From assembly GCF_004027225.2 (NCBI RefSeq), contig NC_044290.2:4294906-4358905 (forward strand): a stretch of 64,000 nt of DNA, given 5' to 3'. Position 1 is the first letter of the stretch. Every line of letters starts with the position of its first letter. Positions 16,401 to 28,477 of the stretch are shown here, piece by piece. The notes beneath the pieces were generated by a model that saw only the letters and a list, made by a program, of their open reading frames with translations, was not told the origin of the DNA and made no database searches. The DNA comes from Strigops habroptila (lineage: Eukaryota > Chordata > Aves > Psittaciformes > Psittacidae). A program made the position numbers and the translations under genes.

Positions 16401-19400
16401 GCTACCTCAGCCCCAGTGCTGCTCGGGAGCCACAGCTCACAAGCCAACTTCCCAGACATGCCATGGAGAGGGCAGCTCCACGGCTTTGCCTTCTGCCTAC
16501 ACCTCCCTTCAGCACCCAGCCCAGAGGGTTTGTATCACCCAGTAACTTCAGGCTTTTGTCAGCATAATTTAAGCAGAATTAATGAAGGTGAAAGAATGCA
16601 AATAAGCCTCTCCCCAACATCTTTCTTTTTAAAATCAATAGTATCTGACTGAAGAACATGACACTTGTGCACTGCTTGGGCCACTGAAGAGCCACTGGTG
16701 CAGTCAGCTAAAACACAACCCTGACCTCTGGATCACTGTGGTGTATCCTACCCCAAAGGAGCAGGAGACATACAGACTGACACTGCATGTGTCAATGACA
16801 AATCTTCCAGGCTGTTACTGCCAGTCCTTCCTACAAGAAGGATGCTACTTCCTATTTCACAAAGACTTACTACACTGGAACACGCGGTAAAGCAGAGGTA
16901 GGAGGATGTATTTCTCTTACTTTTTCTGATGCTGTTGCAATCCTTGTTCCCTGCAGGTTCAAAGCGATGCAGCTCAAGACTCCTTCATGGGCTGGTATGT
17001 CTACAGGAGGCTTTTCTGTATTGGCGAGATCCACTATCTGCACGTGCCCAGTGTGTGTTCCAGGAAATGCAAGAAGAGAATTATTACTATTCGGACAAAG
17101 GACACAGAGACCTAGAAGACAAGGGAAAAAAAGAGAGTAACTGTGTAGTTTCCATAATAAAGTTTTCAAACATAAACTTCTAAAATACTGGTAATTTCAG
17201 AACAAACAAACACAAATGTAGTAAATCAGAACTTCATTTTAATGGCTACTGCCCTATCCCAAAACATGATCTGTCCCTAAGTGCAAAGCACAGAGAAGTA
17301 AGGGAGTAGCATAGTTTTAACTTGCTCTCATCACTTCATTTCCAAGTAAGCTAGTGGTGGTTACCCAAACCCTGCATGTTCTCAGAGATCAGCTCCATCA
17401 GTCTGCAACAGCAAAGATGGTTAAATAAGAAATAAAGTCTCCTTAGACTTTAGGTCTAACGGTGAGAGTTTATAATAGGTGATAGTTTAGGCTATCTAAG
17501 TTAGTTTGTGTTGGAAGGGATCTAAGTTAGGCTTAGAAAGCGTGAGAGTTTATAATAGGTGATAGTTTAGTTTCTCTGTACAAAAAAACATTGAGTTTGG
17601 AGGGTCTTCACAGAAAGAGCACCTAGCTCTTACAGAAACCAAATCTATGTTGTAACGGGAGTACATGAAAAAGCTTTTCTGTGTCAAGTATCAGCCTGGA
17701 GAAGAGAAGGCTCCTTAAGGAGACACCTTAGAGCAGCTCCAGTGCCTAAAGGGCCAACAAGAAACCCGGAGAGGAGCTTTTGACAAGGGCCTGTAGGGAC
17801 AGGACAAGGGGAATGGCTTTAACCTGCCAGAGGGGAGATTGAGATGAGCTCTGAGGCAGAAGCTCTTCCCTGTGAGGGTGCTGAGGCGCTGGCACAGGGT
17901 GCCCAGAGAAGCTGTGGCTGCCCCATCCCTGGCAGTGTTCAAGGCCAGGTTGGACACAGGGGCTTGGAGCAACCTGCTCTAGTGGAAGGTGTCCCTTTCC
18001 GTGGCAGGGGGTTGGAGCTGGATGAGCTTTAAGATCCCTTCCAACACAAACCATTCTACGAGGTATTATTAAAGGTTAATAACCATTTTATAAACACAAA
18101 AGCATCTCCACAGGGCATGACTATAGTGCAGTAAGTAAACTGTTTAATGACTTACTAACCAACCCATTCAGGCAGCTGAAGATGAACAGAACAAACCTGC
18201 AGCCACTCCCCAGCCCACACAAACTGACCTTTAGGGTTGTAGCAGGTTTCAAAGACGTGCAGCTGGTGGGGATTGTGTGTGAACGTGAAAACTTTGATCA
18301 TCGAGTCCAAGACTACCACAATCCTGACAGAGACAAAGAGTTCCTGTGACTTGGGGTGGGTGAGACAGGGACATAGATACCAATTCAGATCTGCAAAGGC
18401 TTCCAACTGATTCAATGGCTGTGTTCTCCCCTCCCCATAACAGGCTCACAGCATTGCATCTATGAGCCTGCAAAGCCCTTTTATCCAACTCCTCCACCCA
18501 CAGAGACTTCAGCTGTTAAGAGATGCTCTTGCTCTAGGTCTGCTGAACGCCCTGCAGAGATTCAGGTACACTCCTCCGTACCTAGAGGAGCAGTAGCCAT
18601 GTGAGAACACTTCCTGACATTAGGGGCCAGAAAGCCTTACAGGCTTTTCACCAAGGCTTCAAGTAACAGTTCACAGCTCAAGTACACTGCTAACACCTAA
18701 CACCTGCCCTCGAAAACCTGTTTTACCTTTAATTCCTGGAGTTAAAGCAGGGTATTTTTCTTGCTACAAACAGCTAGAAATGAGTAAGAACAGTGTAGAG
18801 AGCCAACCCATGTTTGGAACACTGTTACACCCACCTATCTCTTCGCAGCTTAACGGCTTTGACTTCTGTTGAAAACTCTATCTCAATGACAGTTTTCTTC
18901 TTCAGGTCATCCCAGATCATTACTAGAACAGTGCAGAGATTGCATTAGAAGAGCCTGAACAGCCACATCCCTTACAACAGCTTCTAGTGTCTGAGAAGGC
19001 TGATCAAGGGGTGCATCCAGTAGTAAGCAGTTAGAGGCTGGCATCCTGCTAACCGGAATGTATTTAGCTACCACATACCAACCTGCTCTCTCATGCTATG
19101 ACTCGTGCAGGTAGGAGCTCGTAAACTACAACCACAAAAGCTGACAGTAAAAATAGATTTTTCTAAACACAGTTTGCTTTTTTGTTCTGCTCTGAGAGTT
19201 ATGAAATAAGGCAGCAGGAACAAAAGAGAAGCATATTTTCCCACACCGCTTGCCAACAGGGAGCTCTGTGCAAAGCTAACCACGAGGAGCACAGCCTGTG
19301 GCCCCAGGTCTCGGAGCCTGGTCAATGCAGTTAACACCACAGTTAGTTCTGCAGCTCCTGCTGCACCCTCCCCTTCAGCCAGCCTTCAGAATGCCAGACC

Positions 19401-22400
19401 CCAGCTCAGGCGTTTTGTGTTGAGTTCCCCAGGCAGTGACACACACCGAGCAAGGCAACCCTTTACAAGGTTCCTCAGACTCACCTTTGTTAGGTGGGTA
19501 CTTGGGCTTTTTTCCTCCACCTACCAGTGCTAAATAGTTGCAACGAAACAACATTTCAACGTGGCCAACGCCACCCTCTAGGAATTCTGCAAGACAAATG
19601 AATGTTATTTACAAGTGTCAGACCCTGTTAAAATGACATCTCTTCTTCCCCCCACTGTTAGACTAAAAGCTTGTGTTATCTAGCACATCTCTCAGGCATC
19701 AGAGAAGACTAATGTCTTCCTACCCTGGCTGACCTTAAAAACCAGAGAATCCTCTAAGACTGGCGGTGACAGACAAGAAATCTTTACTAAAAGGGTGGGG
19801 GTTTGGGGGTTTTGTTTGCTTTTTTCTTTTTTTGGTGCTTGTTTAAGATTAGAATTCTCAGCACAGTTGCTTTATTTTTCACAGCAATGAAGAGCACCCC
19901 TGTGCTGTCACACAGCTGGGACAGGCTTCATCTTCATACATAGAGAAAACCCAGCAAGCTTTAAAACATGCTGCGTGAGAGCAGATGAAGCAATATCATC
20001 CCGGCAGCTCAGTAATGCCTGTTACACAGCAGGCTTGTAAATATGCTGAGAAAGATTTGTCAGCTCAAATGCATTCCCCTCACATGCATTTCAAGTCTGG
20101 TGTTGCTCTGTTATCCTAATGCCACGCATTTAGAAAGATGCCGACAGCATTCATTAGTCATAAACCTTTTTATGTGCAAGGGGATTGTCTTGATAGGCTT
20201 GGTGGATTTGAGGGAAGAAGGGAAACACAGAGAGATGAACTAGAAGCTCTAGTGCTGTTCTCTGGAGCACACCCATAGCTGCTGGAACAGGTAAGAAGTA
20301 CAGTCTGGCTCCAGCAAGCCTCAACTTGGTGATGCAGGAAACAGTGGAAGCAAACCAGAGGAGCTGGTGCAGACAGCTTCTCCTTCAGAGTGCAAGAAAA
20401 AGGGGTTTCTTTTCTTTTTACTGCAGAGAAAGTAGAATATGCCATGCTCGTGGTGCAAGTGGAGGAACAAAAATCAACCAGAGGGTTTTATAATAAAAGA
20501 ATTTTTCTATTTAATGACATTTGAGGGGGGGCTTGGCTTTGTTTATGTAGCTTAGAGGGATGCTTGGCATTCCATTGAGGAGAGGGGACTGAAGTGTCAG
20601 GAGGCTGGCTGTGGCTTTCGAGGTAGATGAGCAGAGTTAATAAACTTTAAAAGACTGTCCAATACCTCCACACAGTGGCAGGTTGGAGCAAGAAACGCAG
20701 ATGAAACCAGTGAACTACTTCAAAGCTAGAGAAGAAGCTGAAATTTCACAAGGACGAGAGAGAAAGAGAGAGACCTAATGTCAGAAACAGGGATGGGAGA
20801 AACCAGCAACAATGTCTGAGGAGCTGGAAGCGCTACAACAGGAAGATAGAGACATGCATGAAGGATAGGACAAGAGAGACTCAGTCAGATGTTAAGCAGC
20901 ATGGCAGGACATCTGGATGAGGAATTGATGCTGGGACTTTGACCATACAATTCTGAAGGCAGATGCCTGGAAAGACAACCATACTGGAGCAGTAATGCCC
21001 TGGATTTCATACAAGTCCTTGTGGTTTCTTCACACCATTTTTAAGTTTCCTTCCTGACCAGTTGCATTTGGACACTACCCCCTTCTGCACCAGAGTCTCC
21101 TCTTAACTCCATTAAAGCATTCAAGGCACAACAGCACATTTTGCTATGTAGAGGTATTATCACCACGACAAAAAGTCTTAAAACACTTACAAATGCTAGC
21201 CCAAGACAATTTAAGAACATGCAATGTGTCCTGGATCTGTTAGAACACTTTAATCATTATCTTTATGGTTCTGACACTTGATGGCTGGATGAGGAATTTC
21301 ATGGAACTCCTGGCTATAAGACAGACAAGCCAGGGTGGAACAGGTAAGACCTGGATTCATACTGGGTTACAGGAATCAAGCAAATAGACAAGTTCCACCT
21401 GGGACTATTCTCAGGTAGGTTTAAATAGACACAGAAGATGACCAAGGTTTCTCTGTGCACCTACGCAGCCAATACAGCCTGACCTCTCAGAATCCGCAGG
21501 GAAAAGGCAATCCGACTCGTAAGGAGCATTTTGCCAGAGTCCTGAAGCATGTTCAGAGCTACTGGCAGGGAGAGTTTTGACACGGAACTCAACAGGACTT
21601 CAAGCTTTATTCTGATCCTTTGAGCACGCTATCACAGATGACAGTCCCAAGACATGTTACTTATGGAAGAATTTGCTATTCAGAATAGAAAATAGTTTGT
21701 CAGCTTTGGTCACATGAATAGTGACTAAAATCCCTAAAGCACTAGAAAGTGAAAGCATGCCTGGCTTCATAGGAATTCCTATGTTAAATACATTTTTCCT
21801 CTTATTAAATCCTTCCTATCCCCCACAGGCTGGAAGCACTGGGTAACATGGTCAGCATGGCAGCTTCCTGCCTGCATTTAGGGTTAGACTCAATGGCTAG
21901 GTTTCATTTTCCCTTACTTCTACTGAGTTAGGTTTGCTTTCTGATGAAAAGCCCCACTACCTGTTAACACAGTTCATTTGGTCATTTCTGGTAAGACATG
22001 ATTACTGCTTTAAGATCCTTTTTTCAGCATACAGAGAATATAAGATTTCAAGTATTAGAGGTGGGTGCTCACAGTGCTCTTGCAAGCAACACTCCAAGTA
22101 TGAGACATGTTATGTTCAGATCTCCAGTAAAAAGGCAGCTGTTCTATTGCTGCACTAGATCATCCAGATTACTGCACAAGAACAGAACAACTTCTCTTGA
22201 TGGTGCATAACACTGCTGCAGCGAGCAACTCCTCTCCCACTTGTGAATAACCGGGCAACTTATCTCCCGCTCAGGACTACAAACATTAGCCACAGCCACA
22301 CAATTCAGCCGCTGCAAGAATGTGAGACAAACTCATCACCAGCCAGCTTTATGCAAAGTAATAGCATTTAAACATTTGACCAGGCAGTGGAGTGAGAGTC

Positions 22401-25400
22401 CCTTCAGGACCAGCATGGACTTCCTTTCTTGAGGCTTTATTCAAAGCCTTCCCGTGATGGAACAGTGAAAGCTAAGCAAGAATCTTACAGAAAACACAAG
22501 AGTAGGATGAGCTTCCAAGGCAGAATTAGCACAATATAATAAGTAAGCATTTTACCTTGTTTCTCTTTTTCTTTGAGGGGATCTGCATTATAAACTCGGA
22601 ATCCATTTTCCATTCCACATGCAAAGCATCCTGTAGTAAAAAGCACATATATATACACATAAATAGTAACTGCGAGATACACTCAAGAGCTAAGCAAGAG
22701 CCAGAGGGTTAGGAGCACGACTCAGTAACTGCATTGTGTTAAACTCAGGCTGAAGACCACTTGCAGCTTTGTTAGTGATTGCAAGTGAAAACCCCCTAGA
22801 GCAGTTCTCTTCCACTTGGAGTAAGAGGCCAGTGGAAAGTTCTCAATACTCTTCTTTAGACAGGTGAGAAAACAATGGAAGGAAAGGAAAGCAATTCCCA
22901 ACCCATCTGTATCCTCTGCCAGGCCCTGCAGAGGGAAGGAAACCTGTGTTTTACTTTTTATGGTCCAGCAGTCATTATGAAGCAAACCCCCTCCTTTCTT
23001 ATTAAATCCAAATGTACACCATGGTTACAACCATACGAGTATGATCCATTGCTCACGTTGCCACAGAACAGAGTTTCTCAAACATAGCTTTAAAGAAAGC
23101 TCTAAGAGAGCTACTACTGTCAGATGTCGGTAATTACATGCCAATAGCTTAAGCCTAAACCAGGGAATTATTAGAAGATAAATTAAAATACTCTGGAAAA
23201 TAATTTCCATTACTTTTACGTCCAGAATTAATCGTGTGCCCTTTTAGTGGAACCCATCAAACTACCAGTATCCTGTCCTGTTGTACTTGGTAATGGCTGG
23301 ATGCAGTCACTAATATAAAGAAATGCCCACATGAAGTCAGGGCAATTACAAGTCATTAAGAAGCAGCTACTGTTGCTAGAGGCAGACTGACAGAACATTA
23401 GCTACTCCACGATGTATGTGCACTGCATCAAAACCCCAAGTGAAGATGAAGGTACTGGAACAAAAATACTTAGATTAGTCTGGTTTTATTCTTACGCACT
23501 GCAGTGACTGCAAGGGTATGAACCCCCCAAATAACATTGAGGAGCTGTGTCTAAATGCACCCCTTCTCCAAACTCAATACCCAAAAACCACAGGGTGGTG
23601 GGGAAGGAAGGGAAGTCTTCAGTCTTAACATATGGTCTCCAAACCATCTGCTCGCAGCCGGGTCACCCATGACTTCCTACAGACAGACTGTACTGGTTTG
23701 CTGAGCTCAGAAGCTGGCAAAAAGGCCCGGAGTGCAAGAGGCTGTTTCAGGCATTCCTGGTGTTAAAGGTCACAAACAGGCAGCAGCGTTCACCCACCAC
23801 ACACAACTCCCTGGCTTTGTGCTCTGCACGCTGCGAGCGTAACACAAGCTCAATTAAAAGATTTGCATATGCTCACAGAAGAGCAAGGGAGCAACATTCA
23901 ATCCCCATCTTCCACTGCTCCTATCCGGATGGAGGTTAGGATGTCAGAGGAAACAATACAACTGGTGCCATCTTTTGTTGTTGTTGTTATAGACCAGAAA
24001 AAAATTCAATGTTCCTGCATAACAATATAAAAACTTACAATAAACTCGATCTTGGCAATAGCATTAGTTTAAAAACTCCACAATTTGGGAAAAATAATGC
24101 AGCGAATTTGAGATTCATTTTTAATACTTCAAGAGTTTAATTCCATGTAGGACCACTTAAACTAACAACAACAAAACCCAACTAAAGCCACCCAACCAAA
24201 CACAACTTCCAACCAACCAAAACCCAAAAGCAAGATAAAAAAGGCACCACACCCCCCCTCTGCTTTTGGGACCAGTATCCTGCAGGGTGTGGGGAGTGTC
24301 TGGCAGCATCCTTAGGGTTCCCATTCACTGAACTCACACATACAAAGGAATAATTACTACGAGATCCATCTCTGCACCCTTTAGCGTAGGAAGGAAACCA
24401 ATTAACCCTCTTATTGCACACAATCACCACCAGCAGAGTCACAGGCCCGACATACTGAACTGTTCTAACACTAACAGCTAAACAGAGAAGAAAATAACAC
24501 ACACAAAAACCAACTTCCCCAACCCAAAAGACTCACAGGCACAACTTCACCTGTCCAAGATTTTGTACTAAGTGCAAAAAGCTCTTATTTACATGTATAA
24601 ATACACACAGTGATTAATATAATAATTATAGAAAATGAGTAAATGTATTGAAATAGGTGCTTTTAAATTAACCACATTAATTTTACCTCCCCCCTTCTCC
24701 ATGCCTCATTCTTTAGTCTGCTGTCAACTGAATACATGAGTGCACTGTGCTGAAACCACAGCCCCAACAAGCTGTCACCTCATGCAGGCTGCTTCCAAGA
24801 GATATTGTACTTTACTGGGATAACTTGAAAGTAAATTACAATGGAAACGTGTCTCCCTACACAAAACAATACTGTACTTCCGGCAGCTGTAGTGTGTATC
24901 CATATAATTATTTTTCCAACAAGAGTTTTATAACACAATATTGTCTCTCTAGGAGACACAAAGGAGAGTGAAGCTAAAACGTTCTATAGTACAAGAGCAC
25001 TGTAAAGTTTTACTTGTGTTACTATCAGCAGCTTACAACAAACCCAAACGGAACGTTGCTAATGCAATAAAATGCAGACATGATATTTCCTGTAGCACCA
25101 CTACAGCTTTCCTGCAGGAGTAACCTCGTGACTAAGACGTGGGCTGCTTTTGATGTCTTGGGAATTATCTACATTTTTAACTGGAGCCAGCACACCAGAA
25201 CTGGGGAATGTGAGTAACGGTGAGATTCCCCACGCAGTGCTCACTGCTGACAGAGATATAGGAAGATCTCAAGTCACAGCAACCGCCAAGCCAAAGAAGA
25301 GGGAAAAAACAACACACAGGAAGATTACTGCTACCCATTCGATTCCAGGTTACAGGAACAGCTTTGGAGCCTGGTGTTTCCCATCTGACTGAGCCCAGCG

Positions 25401-28400
25401 TTAACCAGTGTGATCCCAAATTCAATGGCTATGGCTTACAAGCTCTTCTGTATGAGAGAGCTGGAGCAGGGCTGCCAGAAGAGGGAATTGCTGCAATGAC
25501 AGATATGTTCCCTTCCACAGGAATGTTCTATCTCATTTTAAGAGGGGCCAGACATGCTGTCAAAGAGCCACTGACAGAAGACAACTCGGATACTTACAAA
25601 AATCAATAAAAATTTAATTATTGCAGAATTATCGGCTTAACCCACAGTTGTGCTTATTCCGATGGTAAAAGTGCCATTTACCAACACTCCCAGTGAGGCC
25701 ACAAGTGAGTTTTGTTTTTCTAAAACCAAAGAAAAAGGAAGGTTTAAATTCATGACTGTCCTAGAAGATGCCACAAGCTGAAAGGGGCATGAGGACATAA
25801 AGAAATTTGCAGGCTTTATGGCTTAAGATCCAGAAACCCCACCAGTGAAGTCAAGAGAAGTGGCTATGGCAGGCACAGGTAAGCTTTCCTCACCACAGCA
25901 AATTCTGTCTATAGCCATAAGAGAGAGCACAGAACCCTACTAACATTTACAGGGTCATATAGCAAAGCATTTCAGTCCTCTAAAGGAGATCATACAAGGA
26001 AGCCAAGTGTTTCAACACGAAAACAAGTCCACACCTCAGTTTTCAAACTAGCTTTAGACTACAACAGTGACAAAAGAGAAACTTGTCAGCAATTCATGTG
26101 TCGACTTTCCGGTGTGGTAATTTATGATGAGGTTTTGTCTATTCATTTCTGTAAAGCAGTTTTACTGTCCCAAGAGTATCAGAAGAGCGCCTGAAATCAG
26201 GAATCTATCAGCTAAAGTCACAGTGTTCTATTCTAGAACACCTCAGAACACCCTGCAATATGGGCCTTAGTTTTGGGGGGTTACATTATTTATTTAATTT
26301 AAAATCAGAAAGTGGCAAAGACACCCCATATGAAAACACGGCATCACTCAAAACAGAGCAAGGGAAGCGCAGCTCAGGAGAACTGCAGGTGCTTTATCAC
26401 TTGTCAGACACAGAAGCTCAGACTTGGACTGACTTACCGGCTCATTCCTCCCATCTCTCCACCATGCTGGGACTGGCTAGTTTTAAATTACCAAGAAATT
26501 AGGTTATTGTGACAATAAATGCAGACACCCACAGGACTAAGCTTCAGCACTTCGGTGACTCATCTCTCTATTTTTGGTAGAAGCAATAAGGAAGAAGTGA
26601 GCTTTTCCTCTTAGCCACTCTTCTCTGAGCAGCCACAGAGCTACCTATGCTTGAACACTTCAAAAGGCCCTAGTAAAGTGTTAGCGTGTTCCCTACAGTT
26701 CAAAAGTCATCATTCGTAACAGGAAGAGCTCCAGGAGCCTGCACATCAAAACCAAACATGGTTTTTTCCTAAAGTTCTTTGTTGTTACTCAGCCGGTTAG
26801 CCAGGCTAGGTAGAAAGGGACCAGAATGCTGTCAGCTCATCAATTCCCAAGATAAATTCCTGCACATACTTCGGATGTGACCTTATAAAAAATACTGTTT
26901 ATTCTGCTTTTACTGCTACAGAATTTAAGGAAGCCTTTGCAACAAAGAGTAAGTTTTATACACTGAAATGATGCTCTAAAGGCATTTTGCAATAGAGAGA
27001 AACTTTTCTTCTCACACAGTTCTTATAACCCAGCCCCACCAAGGCTGCACATGAAGCATTACCACTTCCTCACAGACCCCTGCAGATCTGAAATGAAGCT
27101 CATCCTCATTTTTCCATCTCTTTTTCCATCCCTTTGCAAACGCAAGATGGAAACAAGTGCGGAGTTGCTGAAAACCTGATTATTCTGTTGTTTTCAAGTC
27201 AGCAGGAGAGCATGAAAAGAGCTACCAAGCAGCTCCAGTCCATGAACAGCTTGATACACCATTGCCAAAGCTTCATCAGAGGCATTAGACCAAATTCGAC
27301 AGAATAATCTGCCTTTACACATGACTTCAATAGCATCAGCAACAGGTACATGAACCACAGCCGAAACAACAGAAGCTGCAAGGCTGTCTTAGGCAAGAAT
27401 ATTATTTGTCAAGATAAAAGGATGTTACAAAATGATGACCTGGTAGCCCTTATTCCACTAAAATGAGTCTTACTCATACGACTGGTGCTATTTTTATATT
27501 CCAAAAGCAAGACGTGGCCCATGCAACCCCTTTCTGGAACAGGTCTTCCCCTTTCTAACGAAGAAAAAACAATAAACTGAGCATAAGGTGAAGCTTTTCA
27601 GTGGTGCCTGTATGTGCCCTTGTCTGCCAGTGTGATCAGGAGCTTTAACTGTAATTTTCGCAAAAGAAATCAGGCAAAAAAGAAAGAAAGAAAGAAGTTA
27701 CACCACTAATTTCGAACGCAAAGTACTTTCACTGCAAAAGCGGCATTTTGTGCATTACCTTTTCAGGATGCATTTTCAAGTTTAAGTGCACTTAAAACCC
27801 TTTAAGGCGGAGTTTTAAAGCTGACTTACACAATCCTCCCAAACACACAAGCCAATTTTAAGCAGCGCAACTTGCAAGTACCAAACCGCCATCCGAGAGG
27901 GACACGCAAAGACACACTTTACTCCACACGGTTCCTCCTTGCCCCCGCTCCCGGCTCTCTCCGGCGGGGCTGAGCACACACCCCGGCACACCACAGCGAA
28001 CACAACAAGCGGTGAAGCCGCCCCTCTGCGAACGCGGCCTTCCCGCTTCTTACAGCGGAGCAACACCTACCACAGCAGCCGCAGCGGCCAGACCTCAGCC
28101 CCTCAGCAGCCCAGGCAGCCCGCCCGCACCGGGTCCCGGTTCCTCACCGCTGCCGGGAGCCGCGGCAGGCCCGGGCCCGGCGCCGCGCTCCCCTCACCGG
28201 TTCCGGGCGGTTTCCTCCGCCGGGCTCCCGGCCGCGGACCGCCACCCTCCTGCGGCACAACCGGCTGCACAGGGCCGGACCGCGGAACCCTCCGCACCGG
28301 GCGGGGCCCGCTCCCCTCACAGCGCCGCGCCGCGCCCCGTTACCCTCCCACGGCCCGGCCCGACCCGGCCACCTCACCGTGGTCCTGGTTGAAGCCGGCG

Positions 28401-28444
28401 TAGAGCAGCCCATTGCCGTGCGGGTTGGCCGGGAGCAGGTTCAT
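13374..28444 (-). CDS. WDR45B: WDR45B (WIPI3), PI3P-binding WD-repeat autophagy protein, complete coding region
   Basis: Ten minus-strand exons (28444-28378, 22630-22556, 19586-19485, 18922-18835, 18323-18229, 17111-16921, 15273-15188, 14377-14276, 13715-13594, 13480-13374) sum to 1,035 nt, 344 residues plus a stop. That equals the human length as I recall it, and every junction keeps frame with GT-AG ends. The protein starts [20 protein letters not shown] and ends FLEMTDDKL. It should fold as a seven-bladed beta-propeller of the PROPPIN family. The phosphoinositide-binding L/FRRG motif is present as LRRG at residues 224-227, flanked by [12 protein letters not shown]. Family knowledge: WIPI3 binds PI3P at nascent autophagosomes and links TSC-AMPK signalling to autophagy. 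The start is set by homology; an upstream AUG in strong context lies 42 nt before it. A CR1 insertion lies antisense in the intron between the 5th and 6th exons. Confidence 0.97.
13594..13715 (-). CDS. WDR45B: WDR45B coding exon 9
   Basis: The acceptor is ctttcag|TTTGG and the donor is CTTAG|gtaagc, 122 nt. It encodes [40 protein letters not shown] and L. The final residue is Leu where human has Ile, as I recall. Confidence 0.96.
13716..14275 (-). other. WDR45B: WDR45B intron 8
   Basis: 560 bases. An A-rich run (ggggaaaaaaaaaaaaag) near 13.73-13.75 kb becomes the pyrimidine tract of the exon 9 acceptor on the transcribed strand. Nothing else was recognised. Confidence 0.85.
14276..14377 (-). 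CDS. WDR45B: WDR45B coding exon 8
   Basis: The acceptor is ctctgcag|TATTA and the donor is TCAAG|gtaggg, 102 nt, phase 2 throughout. It encodes [20 protein letters not shown] then [12 protein letters not shown] and the start of Ser. Confidence 0.96.
14378..15187 (-). other. WDR45B: WDR45B intron 7
   Basis: 810 bases of moderately GC-rich sequence. Open frames on both strands are uninterpretable. No repeat was recognised. Confidence 0.85.
15188..15273 (-). CDS. WDR45B: WDR45B coding exon 7 (LRRG motif)
   Basis: The acceptor is ttcaag|GGGAC, an AAG acceptor, and the donor is TACTG|gtatgt. It is 86 nt and encodes [20 protein letters not shown] then GSQAANIY. It carries the PROPPIN phosphoinositide-binding LRRG motif (residues 224-227), which pairs with basic pockets on blades 5 and 6 in family structures. 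Confidence 0.94.
15274..16920 (-). other. WDR45B: WDR45B intron 6
   Basis: 1.65 kb. There is a short CA run near 15,443-15,454. No exon, RNA gene or clear transposon was seen. Confidence 0.85.
16921..17111 (-). CDS. WDR45B: WDR45B coding exon 6
   Basis: The acceptor is cttctag|GTCTC and the donor is GAAAAA|gtaaga. It is 191 nt, the longest coding exon, and encodes [40 protein letters not shown] and [20 protein letters not shown] before SEK. It leaves in phase 0. Confidence 0.96.
17462..17570 (+). repeat. 29-bp perfect direct repeat flanking a short CR1-like piece
   Basis: The 29-bp unit starting gtgagagtttataatagg occurs at 17462-17490 and again at 17542-17570 without mismatch. The 51 bases between the copies hold gtgttggaagggatct, which resembles the 3' tail of a CR1 element in minus orientation, itself flanked by two copies of atctaagttag. 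Confidence 0.85.
17692..18065 (+). mobile_element. CR1 LINE, 5'-truncated 3' end, plus orientation
   Basis: Starts at cagcctggagaagagaaggc and runs through gctgaggcgctggcacaggg, gtgttcaaggccaggttgga and ggagctggatgagcttt to ccttccaacacaaaccattc, the classic order of the avian CR1 3' region, with a remnant of the terminal octamer repeat. It lies antisense to WDR45B. It is close in sequence to the copy at 53.9 kb, and the central stretch is nearly identical by eye. Confidence 0.92.
18229..18323 (-). CDS. WDR45B: WDR45B coding exon 5
   Basis: The acceptor is ctgtcag|GATTG and the donor is CTAAAG|gtcagt. It is 95 nt, phase 2 in and phase 1 out, and encodes [20 protein letters not shown] then [14 protein letters not shown]1 3' end lies only 163 bases downstream in the following intron. 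Confidence 0.95.
18324..19484 (-). other. WDR45B: WDR45B introns 3 and 4 (around exon 4)
   Basis: Two introns, 18324-18834 and 18923-19484. Apart from exon 4 nothing specific was recognised; composition is unremarkable. Confidence 0.8.
18835..18922 (-). CDS. WDR45B: WDR45B coding exon 4
   Basis: The acceptor is gttctag|TAATG and the donor is GATAG|gtgggt. The exon is 88 nt, entering in phase 1 and leaving in phase 2. It encodes [20 protein letters not shown] then VKAVKLRRD. Confidence 0.95.
19485..19586 (-). CDS. WDR45B: WDR45B coding exon 3
   Basis: The acceptor is cttgcag|AATTC and the donor is CAAAG|gtgagt, 102 nt, phase 1 throughout. It encodes [20 protein letters not shown], then [14 protein letters not shown]. 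Confidence 0.95.
19587..22555 (-). other. WDR45B: WDR45B intron 2
   Basis: 2.97 kb. It contains a G-rich run (gggtgggggtttggggg near 19.79 kb) followed by T-rich sequence, and an eight-G run near 20.52 kb. No coding exon, RNA gene or dated transposon could be supported. Confidence 0.8.
22556..22630 (-). CDS. WDR45B: WDR45B coding exon 2
   Basis: The acceptor is ctacag|GATGC and the donor is AACAAG|gtaaaa, phase 1 to phase 1, 75 nt. It encodes [20 protein letters not shown] then EKEKQ. Human has T rather than A in YNTDP, as I recall. Confidence 0.95.
24165..24235 (+). repeat. A/C-rich low-complexity tract
   Basis: Built of aac, aaac and ccaacc steps with almost no G on the plus strand. In the WDR45B transcript this would read as a U/G-rich stretch. 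Similar tracts occur at 37083-37165 and 51408-51478. Confidence 0.7.
27677..27696 (+). repeat. AAAG microsatellite
   Basis: About four and a half tandem aaag units in WDR45B intron 1. Confidence 0.85.
28378..28444 (-). CDS. WDR45B: WDR45B coding exon 1
   Basis: The ATG is at 28444-28442 and the donor is CCACG|gtgagg. It encodes 22 residues, [20 protein letters not shown] then DH, plus the first base of Gly. The exon sits inside the CpG island, as expected for a first exon. Confidence 0.96.
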
Positions 28445-28477
28445 GGCTCCTGCCCGTTCGCGTCCGCCCGCCGTCCT

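Larger units (their letters stand above)
17112..18228 (-). other. WDR45B: WDR45B intron 5, with repeats
   Basis: 1.12 kb, of which about half is repeat: a 29-bp direct repeat pair at 17462-17570 and a CR1 LINE 3' end at 17692-18065. It is the most repeat-dense intron of this gene. Confidence 0.85.
22631..28377 (-). other. WDR45B: WDR45B intron 1
   Basis: 5.75 kb. It includes (TTG)n near 23.97 kb, a nearly G-free A/C-rich tract at 24165-24235 and an AAAG microsatellite at 27677-27696. The right end lies in the CpG island. No exon was recognised. Confidence 0.8.

Noticed and set aside
19790-19825. Possible G-quadruplex near gggtgggggttt
   Set aside because: Only three clear G runs of three or more lie close together, so a stable four-tract structure is not supported.
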